28,209 nucleotides of DNA, taken from the IMG/VR virus record IMGVR_UViG_3300047461_000017, positions 1 through 28,209 of that record. One strand, 5' to 3'. The stretch comes from a virus. Shown here in pieces: positions 1 to 7,583 of this stretch. Positions within the stretch are counted from its first letter, which is position 1, and every line of letters begins with the position of its first letter. The notes under the pieces were generated by a model. That model did no database searches. It was not told the origin of the DNA and saw nothing but the letters and a program-made list of their open reading frames with translations. Both the position numbers and the translations under genes were made by a program.

Positions 1-1
1 A

Positions 2-109
2 GAAGATTCATCTGCCATCAATATAGAAGATGAAAAGGTAGGAGAAACCTTACAACAATTCTCACAAACACAAAACCGATTATCTAAATTTGCAGAATGG
101 AACGTATAA
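2..109 (+). CDS. C-terminal end of an unrecognised protein (partial)
   Basis: An open frame runs in from the left edge for 35 codons and stops with TAA at 107-109. The visible tail is acidic then polar and glutamine-rich and ends in the residues AEWNV. The stop overlaps the start of the mazG-like gene by 13 bases, which is the tight packing seen across the window and supports a real upstream gene. No domain can be recognised from so short a piece, and the start lies outside the window. Confidence 0.55.
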   Translation, partial: EDSSAINIEDEKVGETLQQFSQTQNRLSKFAEWNV

Positions 110-513
110 AGCATGTGGACTTTGATAGGTACACTCATTTCGTGGATGCTGTCACAAGCACTCCTAGTAAGGATTTTAAATCTCTTGTTGATCGCTTGGG
201 TGAACTTGACAGAGAAGGTGCCAATATTGAACGCCTTACCACTGCTGGTGTTGGGATTAATGCTGAAGGTGGAGAGTTCCTTGAGATCATTAAGAAGATG
301 GTATTCCAAGGTAAACCATGGAACGAAGACAACAGAGAACATCTGATCATTGAACTTGGTGACATCATGTGGTACGTAGCACAAGCATGCATGGCACTCG
401 AAGTATCGTTTGATGATGTGATTGCTACCAATGTTAAGAAACTAGAGAAGCGTTATCCTGAGGGATCTTTTGACGTTTACTTTTCTGAGAATAGGAAGAA
501 AGGAGATAGGTAA
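97..513 (+). CDS. mazG: MazG-like nucleoside triphosphate pyrophosphohydrolase
   Basis: 138 residues with the MazG all-alpha NTP-PPase signature: E57-x2-E60 followed 25 residues later by E86-x2-D89, the EXXE...EXXD Mg2+ site. Enzymes of this family hydrolyse (d)NTPs to monophosphates and pyrophosphate, and short single-domain versions are common in marine cyanophages, where a role in dNTP supply or alarmone control has been discussed. The ATG at 97 overlaps the previous gene; the next gene follows directly after the stop. Substrate cannot be told from sequence. Family call is confident, the physiological role is not. Confidence 0.85.
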   Translation: MERIKHVDFDRYTHFVDAVTSTPSKDFKSLVDRLGELDREGANIERLTTAGVGINAEGGEFLEIIKKMVFQGKPWNEDNREHLIIELGDIMWYVAQACMALEVSFDDVIATNVKKLEKRYPEGSFDVYFSENRKKGDR

Positions 514-1695
514 GTGGCATTCGACATCCTACCATCTACATTTGAAGAAGCTGGAAAAGCAGTAAAATTTATGAATGAAGCATCTGCTAAAGAAGCATTG
601 CGTTTGTACAGATATTTGCTTCAAAATTATGGAGATGTCGTACAAAATCCTTTAGCATTTGATTCTAGTAAGAAGAATGAATGTAAGATTATAAGGTTGT
701 TAGAAGGTGGATTTACTATAAAACAACTTACAAAAGAATTAAGTCTCACAAAATTGAGACCAGATTTTGGTGATGGTAGTAGAGGAAAAAAAGGAAAGAA
801 TAATCAAGGAAGTTTATTTGAGAGAGACATGGAAGTCGCTCTTAACAAATGGATTGATACAAATACTATACAAAACAATAAATACAAAAGTTTTCTCGAA
901 GACATAATAAAATATTATAAGTTAGAAAAATGTCAAAAAATTATTGTAGTTCCTGAGGGTAAATCAAATAAAAAAAGACCAATGAAATTAGTAAGTGAAC
1001 ATTGGGAAGTGGGAACTGCATCATATACTAATGGATATGACATAGGTTCTACTGTTACTGATATAACATTAGATACTGAATGTGATAATGTAAAACGTAA
1101 AATATATCTTTCACTTAAAACTAGTGGTACAACCAACCTATCTAATCTTGGATTAAAAACTAATGTATTTCCCGTAGAAGAAGTTAAGGCAGGAAAAATA
1201 GAAAAGAAAGAAGGACAAGCATTAATAAGAACTTTTGGTTTGAATGAACAATTTTTATGTGCTACTTTTAATGAATATCAAAATGGAAATAGAAAATATC
1301 ATCAAGTAGATACTAGACCAGTGTATAATCATCAATTAATAAAGGAACTTATAATGGGATCTCTAGGATATGGTTATCACTATGTGCATTTACAGAGAGG
1401 AACAAAAATTAAACATCTAGAAATAGATAAGAATTTTTTAGAAAGAGCATCCACTCCAAGAGATGTAAAAATAAGTTACGGTGGTGACACAGGAGGGAAA
1501 AAACGTGTTAATATACATATGGTGACTCCTGTATTTAACATGGTTTTTAACATCAGAAACACAACTGATAAAGGAACTACAGCAGATCCACTTCGTGTGT
1601 ATCCTGACAAGTTACAGACAAAATATACAATCATAGGTGAGACTGTTGCAACAGGACATAAAGGAGATTCTACAGAAATAGCAGACGATAGTTAA
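514..1695 (+). CDS. phage protein, candidate PD-(D/E)XK-like nuclease
   Basis: 393 residues beginning at a GTG directly after the mazG stop, with an AGGAG ribosome site at 501-505. I do not recognise the family with certainty. The middle holds a nuclease-like layout: a helix with E103 (GSLFERD), then D183 in the stretch VTDITL, then a strand ending S200-L201-K202 (IYLSLKTSG). This resembles the PD-(D/E)XK core of several restriction-enzyme-like nucleases, although the acidic residue of the (D/E)XK element would be a serine here. The N-terminal third is helical and lysine-rich, so DNA or RNA contact is plausible. The stop shares one base with the next start, suggesting translational coupling to the ligase-like gene. 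It could instead be a structural or unrelated phage protein. Confidence 0.5.
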   Translation: MAFDILPSTFEEAGKAVKFMNEASAKEALRLYRYLLQNYGDVVQNPLAFDSSKKNECKIIRLLEGGFTIKQLTKELSLTKLRPDFGDGSRGKKGKNNQGSLFERDMEVALNKWIDTNTIQNNKYKSFLEDIIKYYKLEKCQKIIVVPEGKSNKKRPMKLVSEHWEVGTASYTNGYDIGSTVTDITLDTECDNVKRKIYLSLKTSGTTNLSNLGLKTNVFPVEEVKAGKIEKKEGQALIRTFGLNEQFLCATFNEYQNGNRKYHQVDTRPVYNHQLIKELIMGSLGYGYHYVHLQRGTKIKHLEIDKNFLERASTPRDVKISYGGDTGGKKRVNIHMVTPVFNMVFNIRNTTDKGTTADPLRVYPDKLQTKYTIIGETVATGHKGDSTEIADDS

Positions 1696-2885
1696 TGGCA
1701 AACGTAACTCAACTAAAACACCTTGAACATTTGGAAGATGAAATGCTCAACTATGGAGTTGATGGTTGTATAGCGTCTGTTAATTTTCTCAAAGAACTGA
1801 GAAAGATGCTTGGATGTGATAACAGTACAGGTTTTATGCAAACTAAATGGGATGGTGCACCATCAGTTGTATGTGGTACTGATCCTAATAGTGGTATGTT
1901 TTTTGTTGGAACTAAATCTGTTTTTGCAAAAAATTCTAAGGCATGTTACGATGACGTTGATGTAGATTTATATTATGAAGGAGATCTTGCAGAAAAATTA
2001 AAATATTCTTTGAAGTATTTTTCTACTTTAGGTATACAAGGTATAGTTCAAGGAGATTTACTGTTTACTACTGATGTAAAAAGAGAAACAGTTAGTGGAG
2101 AGAAATTATATACATTTACACCAAACACTATAACGTATGGTATACCTGTAGATCATCCTATAGGTGTAGCAACAGGTAAAGCAAAGATAGGTGTAGTTTT
2201 TCATACACATTATAGAGGTACTGATTTTCAAACTATGCAAGCAGTTGCTGGTGCAAAGGTAAAAGGATCTATTGATGTGTTATCTGTTGATAATGACACT
2301 CCAATGGATAGAGTTGGTTTGAATCATTCAGAAGAATTGTTGTTTGATAAGTATGTTGCTAACATAGAAAAAATGTGTGCTGAATCTGGAGACTTTTTAG
2401 ATGAATTAACCACTCTTTCTGGTACTGCAGGAGATGCTAAATGGCATGTATCTTCATATCTCAAACAGTTTTTCAATAGTCAAATCAAAAATCAAAAGAC
2501 TATATCAAATACAACAAAAGCACTCGAAGACTTGACTAATTTTTATCATAGTAAGGTAAAACCTCTTGCTGATAAGATAAAAACACCAAAGACACAGGTT
2601 GCTAAGAAGAAATTAATATATGATAGTGAAAACTATCTAATCAATAACGCTACAAAGTTCAAATCAATGCTAGGTTTGTACAAAGAGATACAAGAAATCA
2701 AGAAATTTGTCATTGATAAACTAGATAAACTAGAAACTTTTAAAACATTTGTACAAACAGACACAGGATATAAAGTCACAGGTCCTGAAGGTTATGTTCT
2801 ACATAAGAATGGAGACATGATTAAGTTTGTTAATCGTCTTGAGTTCTCATACAATAACTTTACTGTTGCAAAGAAATGGCGTTAG
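1695..2885 (+). CDS. DNA/RNA ligase-like nucleotidyltransferase (DUF6267-like phage protein)
   Basis: 396 residues with the covalent nucleotidyltransferase motifs of ATP-dependent ligases and capping enzymes. Motif I is K51-W-D-G54, where the lysine would be adenylylated. A motif III-like strand lies at residues 114-124 (GIQGIVQGDLL) and motif IV-like at about 165-170. Motif V is at the extreme C-terminus, with E365-G366 and K377 in the context IKFVNR. Between motifs IV and V there is an unusually long insertion of roughly 180 residues, mostly predicted helix and lysine-rich. No OB fold follows motif V, since the protein ends about 20 residues later. I believe such phage proteins are filed as a domain of unknown function (DUF6267), but that is from memory. 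It overlaps the NMNAT-like gene by 10 bases, so the two are probably made together. Substrate is unknown. Confidence 0.6.
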   Translation: MANVTQLKHLEHLEDEMLNYGVDGCIASVNFLKELRKMLGCDNSTGFMQTKWDGAPSVVCGTDPNSGMFFVGTKSVFAKNSKACYDDVDVDLYYEGDLAEKLKYSLKYFSTLGIQGIVQGDLLFTTDVKRETVSGEKLYTFTPNTITYGIPVDHPIGVATGKAKIGVVFHTHYRGTDFQTMQAVAGAKVKGSIDVLSVDNDTPMDRVGLNHSEELLFDKYVANIEKMCAESGDFLDELTTLSGTAGDAKWHVSSYLKQFFNSQIKNQKTISNTTKALEDLTNFYHSKVKPLADKIKTPKTQVAKKKLIYDSENYLINNATKFKSMLGLYKEIQEIKKFVIDKLDKLETFKTFVQTDTGYKVTGPEGYVLHKNGDMIKFVNRLEFSYNNFTVAKKWR

Positions 2886-3439
2886 TAACAAAACGATGCT
2901 ATATGACATTTGGTAGGTTTCAACCACCAACTACAGGACACGAAGCAAACTTTAATAGTGTAAAACGTGCTGCTGGTACAGATGATTATAGAATTTACAT
3001 TTCTCAGACAGTAGATACCAAAGGAAACAACCCTTTGCTGCCAGATAGAAAATTATTTTACATGAAAAAAATGTTTCCTATACACAAATCTAACATATAC
3101 AGCGGACCTAGAGATCCAGTAGCAGTTTTGCAAGATATTATGATGGCAGGATATGATGAGTGTATATTTCTTGTAGGATCTGATAGAGTTAACGCTATGC
3201 AGTGGATTCATAAATATAATGGAGACGAGTATTCTTTCCGAAAGTTAGACATCGTATCTTCTGGTAGTAGAGACGCAGATGGTGACACATTTGCAGTATC
3301 TGGTACTAAAATGAGAAGAGCAGCGTTTGCTGGAGATTTTAAAACATTCAGATCTGGTATACCTACCAGTCTAAAAGAAGATGATTGTCGAATGATGATG
3401 ATGGAAGTAGCAGCGAATTTACCCGCAAACTATAAATGA
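2876..3439 (+). CDS. NMNAT/cytidylyltransferase-like nucleotidyltransferase
   Basis: 187 residues of the HxGH nucleotidyltransferase superfamily. The signature GRFQPPTTGHE spans residues 13-23 with T19-x-G-H22 replacing HxGH, and the second phosphate-binding motif SGTKMR is at 142-147. A glycine/aspartate turn VGSDR at 100-104 fits the middle of the fold. Relatives make NAD from NMN and ATP, or activate small alcohol phosphates with CTP; the GRFQP start is typical of NadM/NadR-type and phage versions. It begins 10 bases inside the ligase-like gene and its stop overlaps the next start by 4 bases. NAD synthesis or NAD salvage is an inference. Confidence 0.75.
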   Translation: MALVTKRCYMTFGRFQPPTTGHEANFNSVKRAAGTDDYRIYISQTVDTKGNNPLLPDRKLFYMKKMFPIHKSNIYSGPRDPVAVLQDIMMAGYDECIFLVGSDRVNAMQWIHKYNGDEYSFRKLDIVSSGSRDADGDTFAVSGTKMRRAAFAGDFKTFRSGIPTSLKEDDCRMMMMEVAANLPANYK

Positions 3440-3663
3440 TAAATTTTAAGAAATTACGAGAACAAGCACTAAGACAAGAGCAAAGACACGAAAAAGGTCT
3501 GAGCGAGGGTGATAGTGTCATGTCTTCAAGAACAGGAGTCAAAGGAACTATTCACAGAGTGGGTGGTAACTATGCAATTGTTATATCTGAAGAAGGAAAA
3601 ATGTTCCGTGAGTGGATTAAGAATGTTAGAGCTATAAATAATACGAGAAGAACCTCCTTGTAA
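3436..3663 (+). CDS. small phage protein with SH3/KOW-like segment
   Basis: 75 residues starting at ATG 3436, overlapping the upstream stop by 4 bases. The N-terminal 20 residues are helical and charged. Residues about 24-67 (GDSVMSSRTG through EWIKNVRAIN) have the glycine and beta pattern of a small SH3-like barrel such as KOW. No catalytic residues are apparent. The 3' end of the gene contains an exact TATAAATA late-promoter box at 3633-3640. Function unknown. Confidence 0.6.
   Translation: MINFKKLREQALRQEQRHEKGLSEGDSVMSSRTGVKGTIHRVGGNYAIVISEEGKMFREWIKNVRAINNTRRTSL
3633..3640 (+). promoter_or_regulatory. T4-like late promoter inside the upstream gene
   Basis: TATAAATA is an exact match to the T4 late-promoter -10 element. 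It lies in the last codons of the small SH3-like gene, 27 bases upstream of the ATG at 3668, a spacing like that of the boxes at 5233 and 17661. It would start late transcription of the block beginning at 3668. Confidence 0.55.
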
Positions 3664-3667
3664 GTAA

Positions 3668-4444
3668 ATGAAGAAGCAAGAAAGAATTAACACCGTCAGA
3701 AACAATGATGATTTTTCATCAGGTTTGATGGAACAATATAATAAGTGGATGGGTGGCGATTGCTTCCAAAACACTAACCTACCAGATTTACATTTATCTG
3801 AAGCACCTTTTGATGGCATGGATCCACAGTCTAATGGTGCAGAGATAGAGAATACTCTGGTTAAAAAGAAAGGTCCTAAGAAAGAATCACCTAAAGCACA
3901 ACTTGCTACTAAGGAAGAGTACGAAGTTTTAGAACGTGAAGAGGTAGAGATTGACGGAGAACTATACGTCATAGAAAAGAGAAGATATGCTACTGAAGGT
4001 ATGGCAGCAGCTCGTGATAACGTTGGTGCTTCTACATGCTGGAAAGGATATAAGGCAAAGGGAACTAAGAAGAAAGGTGGTAAAGAAGTTCCTAATTGTG
4101 TTAAAGAAGATGATTTTCATCATCAAAAAGATAAAGATGGTAACACAATTCCACACGAAGATGAGATAAAAGAAGGCAAGAAGGGTCTATATGACAACAT
4201 TCATGCAAAAAGAAAGAGAGGTGAGTCTCCAGCAAAACCTGGTGATAAAGGATATCCTGCTAAGAATGCATTCAAAAAAGCAGCAGAGTCAGTTGAGCAT
4301 GTAACAGAGAAGAAGTTAGATCCAGTTGGTAAGGCAGACGCTGATATCGACAATGATGGTGACGTAGATAAGTCTGATAAGTTTTTACACGCAAGACGTA
4401 AGAAAGTTAGCAAGATCATTGCTATGTCTAAGAAGAAAAAATGA
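3668..4444 (+). CDS. lysine-rich phage protein with EF-hand-like loop
   Basis: 258 residues, highly charged and low in hydrophobic content. The N-terminal half is acidic and polar; a short segment around residues 115-146 contains ASTCWKGYKAKG and a second cysteine (PNCV). A lysine-rich stretch follows (KGLYDNIHAKRKRGE, about 178-192), resembling segments I associate with cyanophage proteins of unknown role. Near the C-terminus, DADIDNDGDVDKSD (about 224-237) has the spacing of an EF-hand/dockerin calcium loop. It is preceded by a late promoter, suggesting a virion or assembly protein. The stop overlaps the next start by 4 bases (ATGA). Function not established. Confidence 0.65.
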   Translation: MKKQERINTVRNNDDFSSGLMEQYNKWMGGDCFQNTNLPDLHLSEAPFDGMDPQSNGAEIENTLVKKKGPKKESPKAQLATKEEYEVLEREEVEIDGELYVIEKRRYATEGMAAARDNVGASTCWKGYKAKGTKKKGGKEVPNCVKEDDFHHQKDKDGNTIPHEDEIKEGKKGLYDNIHAKRKRGESPAKPGDKGYPAKNAFKKAAESVEHVTEKKLDPVGKADADIDNDGDVDKSDKFLHARRKKVSKIIAMSKKKK

Positions 4445-4995
4445 AATCCTTTAATCAATTCAAAACTGATTCTAAGAAAAGAAAAGAAAAACTAAAGAAC
4501 AAGAAGGTTGGCAACGTAGAAGTCATGCCCATTGTTAATGATGACGATGGCAAAGGTATGACTACTCGTGCTACTAATGAGGAGGTGTTAAATGAAAAGT
4601 CAGTCTCAAAGTCCCAACAAAGATTCTTCGGGATGGTTAGAAAAGCTCAAAAGGAGGGTGAGAAGAAAGCTTCCTCACCTGAGGTTGCCAGAGTTGCTGC
4701 CAGCATAAAGAAAAAAGATGCCAAGGACTTTGCATCTACTAAACATAAAGGACTACCAGAGAAAAAGGTAGCAAAAGAAGAGACTTGTGGTAAAGGACAG
4801 TACTATTGTAATGATACTCAGAAGTGTAAACCCATTCCAAAAGGTATGAAAGTAAGGGATGATGGGTTTTTAACTAAAGAATCATTCGAGTCAGGTGTAA
4901 TGAAAGCGAGGAGATATCATAGAGTAGGAAAACTCATGTCATTCAAGGATTTCATGAAGATTATGGGTGAAATTTTGGGGGAATGGGAAAAGTAA
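4441..4995 (+). CDS. basic phage protein with DUF3008-like segment
   Basis: 184 residues, rich in lysine. Residues about 57-107 (SKSQQRFFGMVRKAQKEG, then SIKKKDAKDFASTKHKGLPEKK) match the pattern I know as DUF3008, a short domain of unknown function found in cyanophage and bacterial proteins. A following segment has two cysteine pairs (TCGKGQYYCNDTQKCK), possibly a small disulfide or metal loop. The C-terminus is amphipathic helix. It overlaps the preceding gene by 4 bases and probably shares its late transcript. A structural or DNA-associated role is only inference. Confidence 0.65.
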   Translation: MKSFNQFKTDSKKRKEKLKNKKVGNVEVMPIVNDDDGKGMTTRATNEEVLNEKSVSKSQQRFFGMVRKAQKEGEKKASSPEVARVAASIKKKDAKDFASTKHKGLPEKKVAKEETCGKGQYYCNDTQKCKPIPKGMKVRDDGFLTKESFESGVMKARRYHRVGKLMSFKDFMKIMGEILGEWEK

Positions 4996-5001
4996 TAAAT
5001 A
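4994..5001 (+). promoter_or_regulatory. late promoter box AATAAATA
   Basis: AATAAATA fits the cyanophage late consensus NATAAATA. It overlaps the stop of the DUF3008-like gene and lies 27 bases before the ATG at 5029. Confidence 0.6.
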
Positions 5002-5028
5002 GATACACACACATTATGGAATATTACC

Positions 5029-5226
5029 ATGTTTTCTTTTCTACTACCACTTGCAACGAAAGTTATTTCGGACGCAGTAAACAAAATTCCTGACAACGAG
5101 GAACTTGGAGAAAAATTAATAGATATTTGCTTAGTTATCCTAGGTAAGGCAGTTAAACTGACCAAAACTGACATGGATGACAAGTTACTTGAGACTGTGA
5201 AGGCTGCTATTGCAGCAAAGGAATAG
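5029..5226 (+). CDS. small phage protein with hydrophobic N-terminus
   Basis: 65 residues. The first 16 residues are hydrophobic (MFSFLLPLATKVISDA) and the rest forms two likely amphipathic helices ending in an alanine-rich tail. It sits alone between two late promoters (4994 and 5233) and just before an Ig-like virion protein. That position suggests a late-expressed virion component or a small membrane-active protein, but nothing in the sequence decides between these. Confidence 0.55.
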   Translation: MFSFLLPLATKVISDAVNKIPDNEELGEKLIDICLVILGKAVKLTKTDMDDKLLETVKAAIAAKE

Positions 5227-5232
5227 TCCTTT

Positions 5233-5240
5233 TATAAATA
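5233..5240 (+). promoter_or_regulatory. late promoter box TATAAATA
   Basis: Exact T4 late -10 element in the 46-base gap between two genes, 32 bases upstream of the virion protein ATG at 5273. No hairpin terminator was seen in this gap. Confidence 0.75.
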
Positions 5241-5272
5241 AAACTTAGAACAATACACGATTAGAGAAAAAG

Positions 5273-6097
5273 ATGTCACTTATTGGAACAACGGATGCTG
5301 CTGCATTCTCAAATAGTGTTGGTGTCACCAATGGCGATGCCACCGTAACAAAGAACGCTGCTGACACCGTTGTCGGTGGTGATGTACTTGAAATTTCTGG
5401 TGTTAACTATATTGTTAAGACCATTACTAGCACTACTAGCATAGAATTACATAAAGTATATGCTGGATCAACTGCTACAGTTGCTGCTGCTAATGTAATT
5501 AAAAGAACTCCTCCAAAACAGGTTGCAGAATTTGTAATCTTAGGTGGAGACTCTAACAGTTATGAGTTAATTTTTGCTGATTCTACTGAGGGTTCTCTTG
5601 CTGAGAGTAAGTCTCGTGGAATTAAGAATCCTGGTTGGTGGTTATACAGAACATTTACCGATCACTATGGTAACACTCGTCATAAGGCAGAGTGTATAGC
5701 AGCGATGTCTGTTGCTGCTGGTGTATCTGGTGACGCATCTGATGATACCATTGCTGCTGAAGTTGCATCTGCTGTAACTATCACATCACAACCTGGTAAC
5801 TCTGCTTCATCTTCTGGTGCTGGTACATTTGCTGTTGCAACAAGTACAACAGGAACACCTGGCACACTTGCTTATGTTTGGCAACGTCAGAAAGCTGGAA
5901 CTAAGCGTTGGGTTAACATCACTGCATCACTTGATACAGGTATCACATATGCTAACTTCACTACAGCCACACTTGGTTACAGTGGACTTGCTGGTGCTAC
6001 ACTAGATGGTCAAAACTATAGAGTTAAGATCACTTCTGCCAATGGTACAGAAGAAGTTACCTCTAACGGAGCAGGAACTTTAACATTCGGATCATAA
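5273..6097 (+). CDS. virion structural protein with C-terminal Ig-like domain
   Basis: 274 residues. The N-terminal half (MSLIGTTDAAAFSNS through about residue 90) is beta-rich with a GDVLEISGVNYIVKTI strand pattern. A middle segment (about 95-145) contains conserved-looking aromatic residues (GWWLYRTFTDHYG). The C-terminal 110 residues, from about VTITSQPGNSA, form an Ig-like beta sandwich with the typical tryptophan (YVWQRQ) and the LDGQNYRVKITSANG ending. Phage Ig-like domains decorate capsids or tails and bind carbohydrate weakly. A perfect late promoter precedes it, as expected for a virion gene. Exact location in the particle is not known. Confidence 0.75.
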   Translation: MSLIGTTDAAAFSNSVGVTNGDATVTKNAADTVVGGDVLEISGVNYIVKTITSTTSIELHKVYAGSTATVAAANVIKRTPPKQVAEFVILGGDSNSYELIFADSTEGSLAESKSRGIKNPGWWLYRTFTDHYGNTRHKAECIAAMSVAAGVSGDASDDTIAAEVASAVTITSQPGNSASSSGAGTFAVATSTTGTPGTLAYVWQRQKAGTKRWVNITASLDTGITYANFTTATLGYSGLAGATLDGQNYRVKITSANGTEEVTSNGAGTLTFGS

Positions 6098-6103
6098 TAT
6101 GAT

Positions 6104-6460
6104 ATGAATATTAGTGAATTGAACCATGAAAACTGGTTAATCTTTGCAATTAGAAATTATAACAACCCGTTGTCAGTTACCTATTCAGACTTTGAAGAGG
6201 ATTTAAAGAGATTTAAGTACATTAAAAGACTACTGAGAAGGTATGAAACAACGGGTGAGTTGAAGACTCACTTGATACTTAATCATGTGATAGTATTGTA
6301 TAATGTCTTTGATGAGGCAGCAACACCGCTGCTATTCTATAGAGTAGAAGCAACATATTGGTCTATTATGAAGGCGTTTATGTTATTTCTAAATAGATTA
6401 CCACCTAAACTTAACGAAGATGTTGACGAGGAATGTCTAAAACAACTGAATCTAATATGA
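6104..6460 (+). CDS. conserved-looking phage protein, helical
   Basis: 118 residues, predicted mainly alpha-helical, starting ELNHENWLIFAIRNYNN and with a central helix pair (EEDLKRFKYIKRLLRRY; HLILNHVIVLYNVFDEA). It resembles a small gene I recall from many T4-like cyanophages that is annotated only as hypothetical. It begins 6 bases after the Ig-like gene's stop and overlaps the next gene by 28 bases, so it is likely co-transcribed from the late promoter at 5233. No function can be assigned. Confidence 0.65.
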   Translation: MNISELNHENWLIFAIRNYNNPLSVTYSDFEEDLKRFKYIKRLLRRYETTGELKTHLILNHVIVLYNVFDEAATPLLFYRVEATYWSIMKAFMLFLNRLPPKLNEDVDEECLKQLNLI

Positions 6461-7167
6461 CTGAATCAATTAACTCTGCTGGTAATGGATCTGGTTTACA
6501 GTTACCACCAGCATTTGTCATGGTAAATCCTAGACAACATCGTAAGTATAAGAAAAATAATGAGACAGTGGATGGTCGTACCAAAGGTGCTAAAGATCTC
6601 TTCTCCCGTATACAACGCAGAAAAATGACTGGAACAAAAAAAGAACATACTGAAATTGAATCTCCCATCACTGAAGTAGTGTCCTCTGAAACAGAGAGAG
6701 CACAGAAACAAATCGGACAGATGAAAAAATTAAATCGTCAGAAAGATTTACAGAAAAAACGTGGTGAAGCAAAGTCTAAAATGATGAATAAGACAAAGGA
6801 GATGGATACTCTTATGAAGGCAAGATTATCTGACTTCAAAAAGAAAGCATCATCACAACAGAAAAAATTAAAACGTAATAATGAGGAAACTAACGTGAAT
6901 AAAGATGTAATACTTGAAAAACAAGACGTAGTACAGGTCGCACTAGACGTTGCTACATCAGAACTTGCACCACAGGGTGAAGGTCAATTTGCAAAGATCC
7001 AGTTTGGTGATGGATCTGTACAAAATCTAGATAACTTCTCAGCAAAGAGAATTGCAGCATGTTATGGTCAGTTGGATGATACACATAAGCAACAGTTCCA
7101 GTACATGCTGAACAAAGACGCTTCTACATATCAATCTGCACTTGATTTCGCAATCAGAAATGTGTAA
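6433..7167 (+). CDS. phage protein with long basic coiled segment
   Basis: 244 residues. A polar N-terminus (about 1-40) includes LQLPPAFVMVNPRQ. Residues about 85-155 form a very lysine-rich helical stretch likely to be coiled coil. The C-terminal 85 residues are acidic to neutral and look globular (GQFAKIQFGDGSVQNLDNFSA, then helices). The chosen ATG at 6433 has a GAGGA ribosome site immediately upstream but overlaps the previous gene by 28 bases; the in-frame ATG at 6457 is an alternative. Unrecognised family. Confidence 0.6.
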   Translation: MSKTTESNMTESINSAGNGSGLQLPPAFVMVNPRQHRKYKKNNETVDGRTKGAKDLFSRIQRRKMTGTKKEHTEIESPITEVVSSETERAQKQIGQMKKLNRQKDLQKKRGEAKSKMMNKTKEMDTLMKARLSDFKKKASSQQKKLKRNNEETNVNKDVILEKQDVVQVALDVATSELAPQGEGQFAKIQFGDGSVQNLDNFSAKRIAACYGQLDDTHKQQFQYMLNKDASTYQSALDFAIRNV

Positions 7168-7178
7168 GATTAGGAGCA

Positions 7179-7574
7179 ATGTCTGACATTAACACAGCAA
7201 TACTAGAAAGACTAGAAAAAGTTGTTGACACTCTTCAAGAAAACTCTATGAAGATGGGTCAACTTCTTGCTGTGCACAATGAGAAGTTAGACAAACAAGA
7301 TAAGGTAGATGAAGTTCTGTTTGAAAAGTTAGACAGATTGTCAGCAGATCTAAACAGAGAAACAGCATCAATAAAGAAGGGGTGTGAAAGAGATATAAGA
7401 TTGGTAGATGATAGACTACGTTTGATGGAGAAGAAGATGTGGACGATAGCAGGAGCGTTGACTGTTATATCGTTTATAGTCAGTCCAATAGGACAAAGAG
7501 TGCTCCAAGGCATAGTTGCAAACCAAAACTTGACAGAATCAATTCCAACACCTATAATAAGAACATTGAAGTAA
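7179..7574 (+). CDS. coiled-coil protein with one membrane segment
   Basis: 131 residues. Residues 1-85 form a heptad-patterned coiled coil (LERLEKVVDTL, then LFEKLDRLSADLN). A single hydrophobic segment at about 91-107 (AGALTVISFIVSPIG) is followed by a short polar tail. This layout resembles phage XhlA-like hemolysin/holin accessory proteins and other small membrane-anchored phage proteins. It lies between the virion block and the primase. A lysis or membrane-anchoring role is possible but not shown. Confidence 0.55.
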   Translation: MSDINTAILERLEKVVDTLQENSMKMGQLLAVHNEKLDKQDKVDEVLFEKLDRLSADLNRETASIKKGCERDIRLVDDRLRLMEKKMWTIAGALTVISFIVSPIGQRVLQGIVANQNLTESIPTPIIRTLK

Positions 7575-7583
7575 TCATTATGA

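Noticed and set aside
877-884. AATAAATA late-promoter-like box
   Set aside because: Deep inside a gene and far from any start codon; expected by chance in AT-rich DNA.
3209-3216. CATAAATA late-promoter-like box
   Set aside because: Inside the NMNAT-like gene, 220 bases before the next start, outside the 22-37 base spacing of the others.
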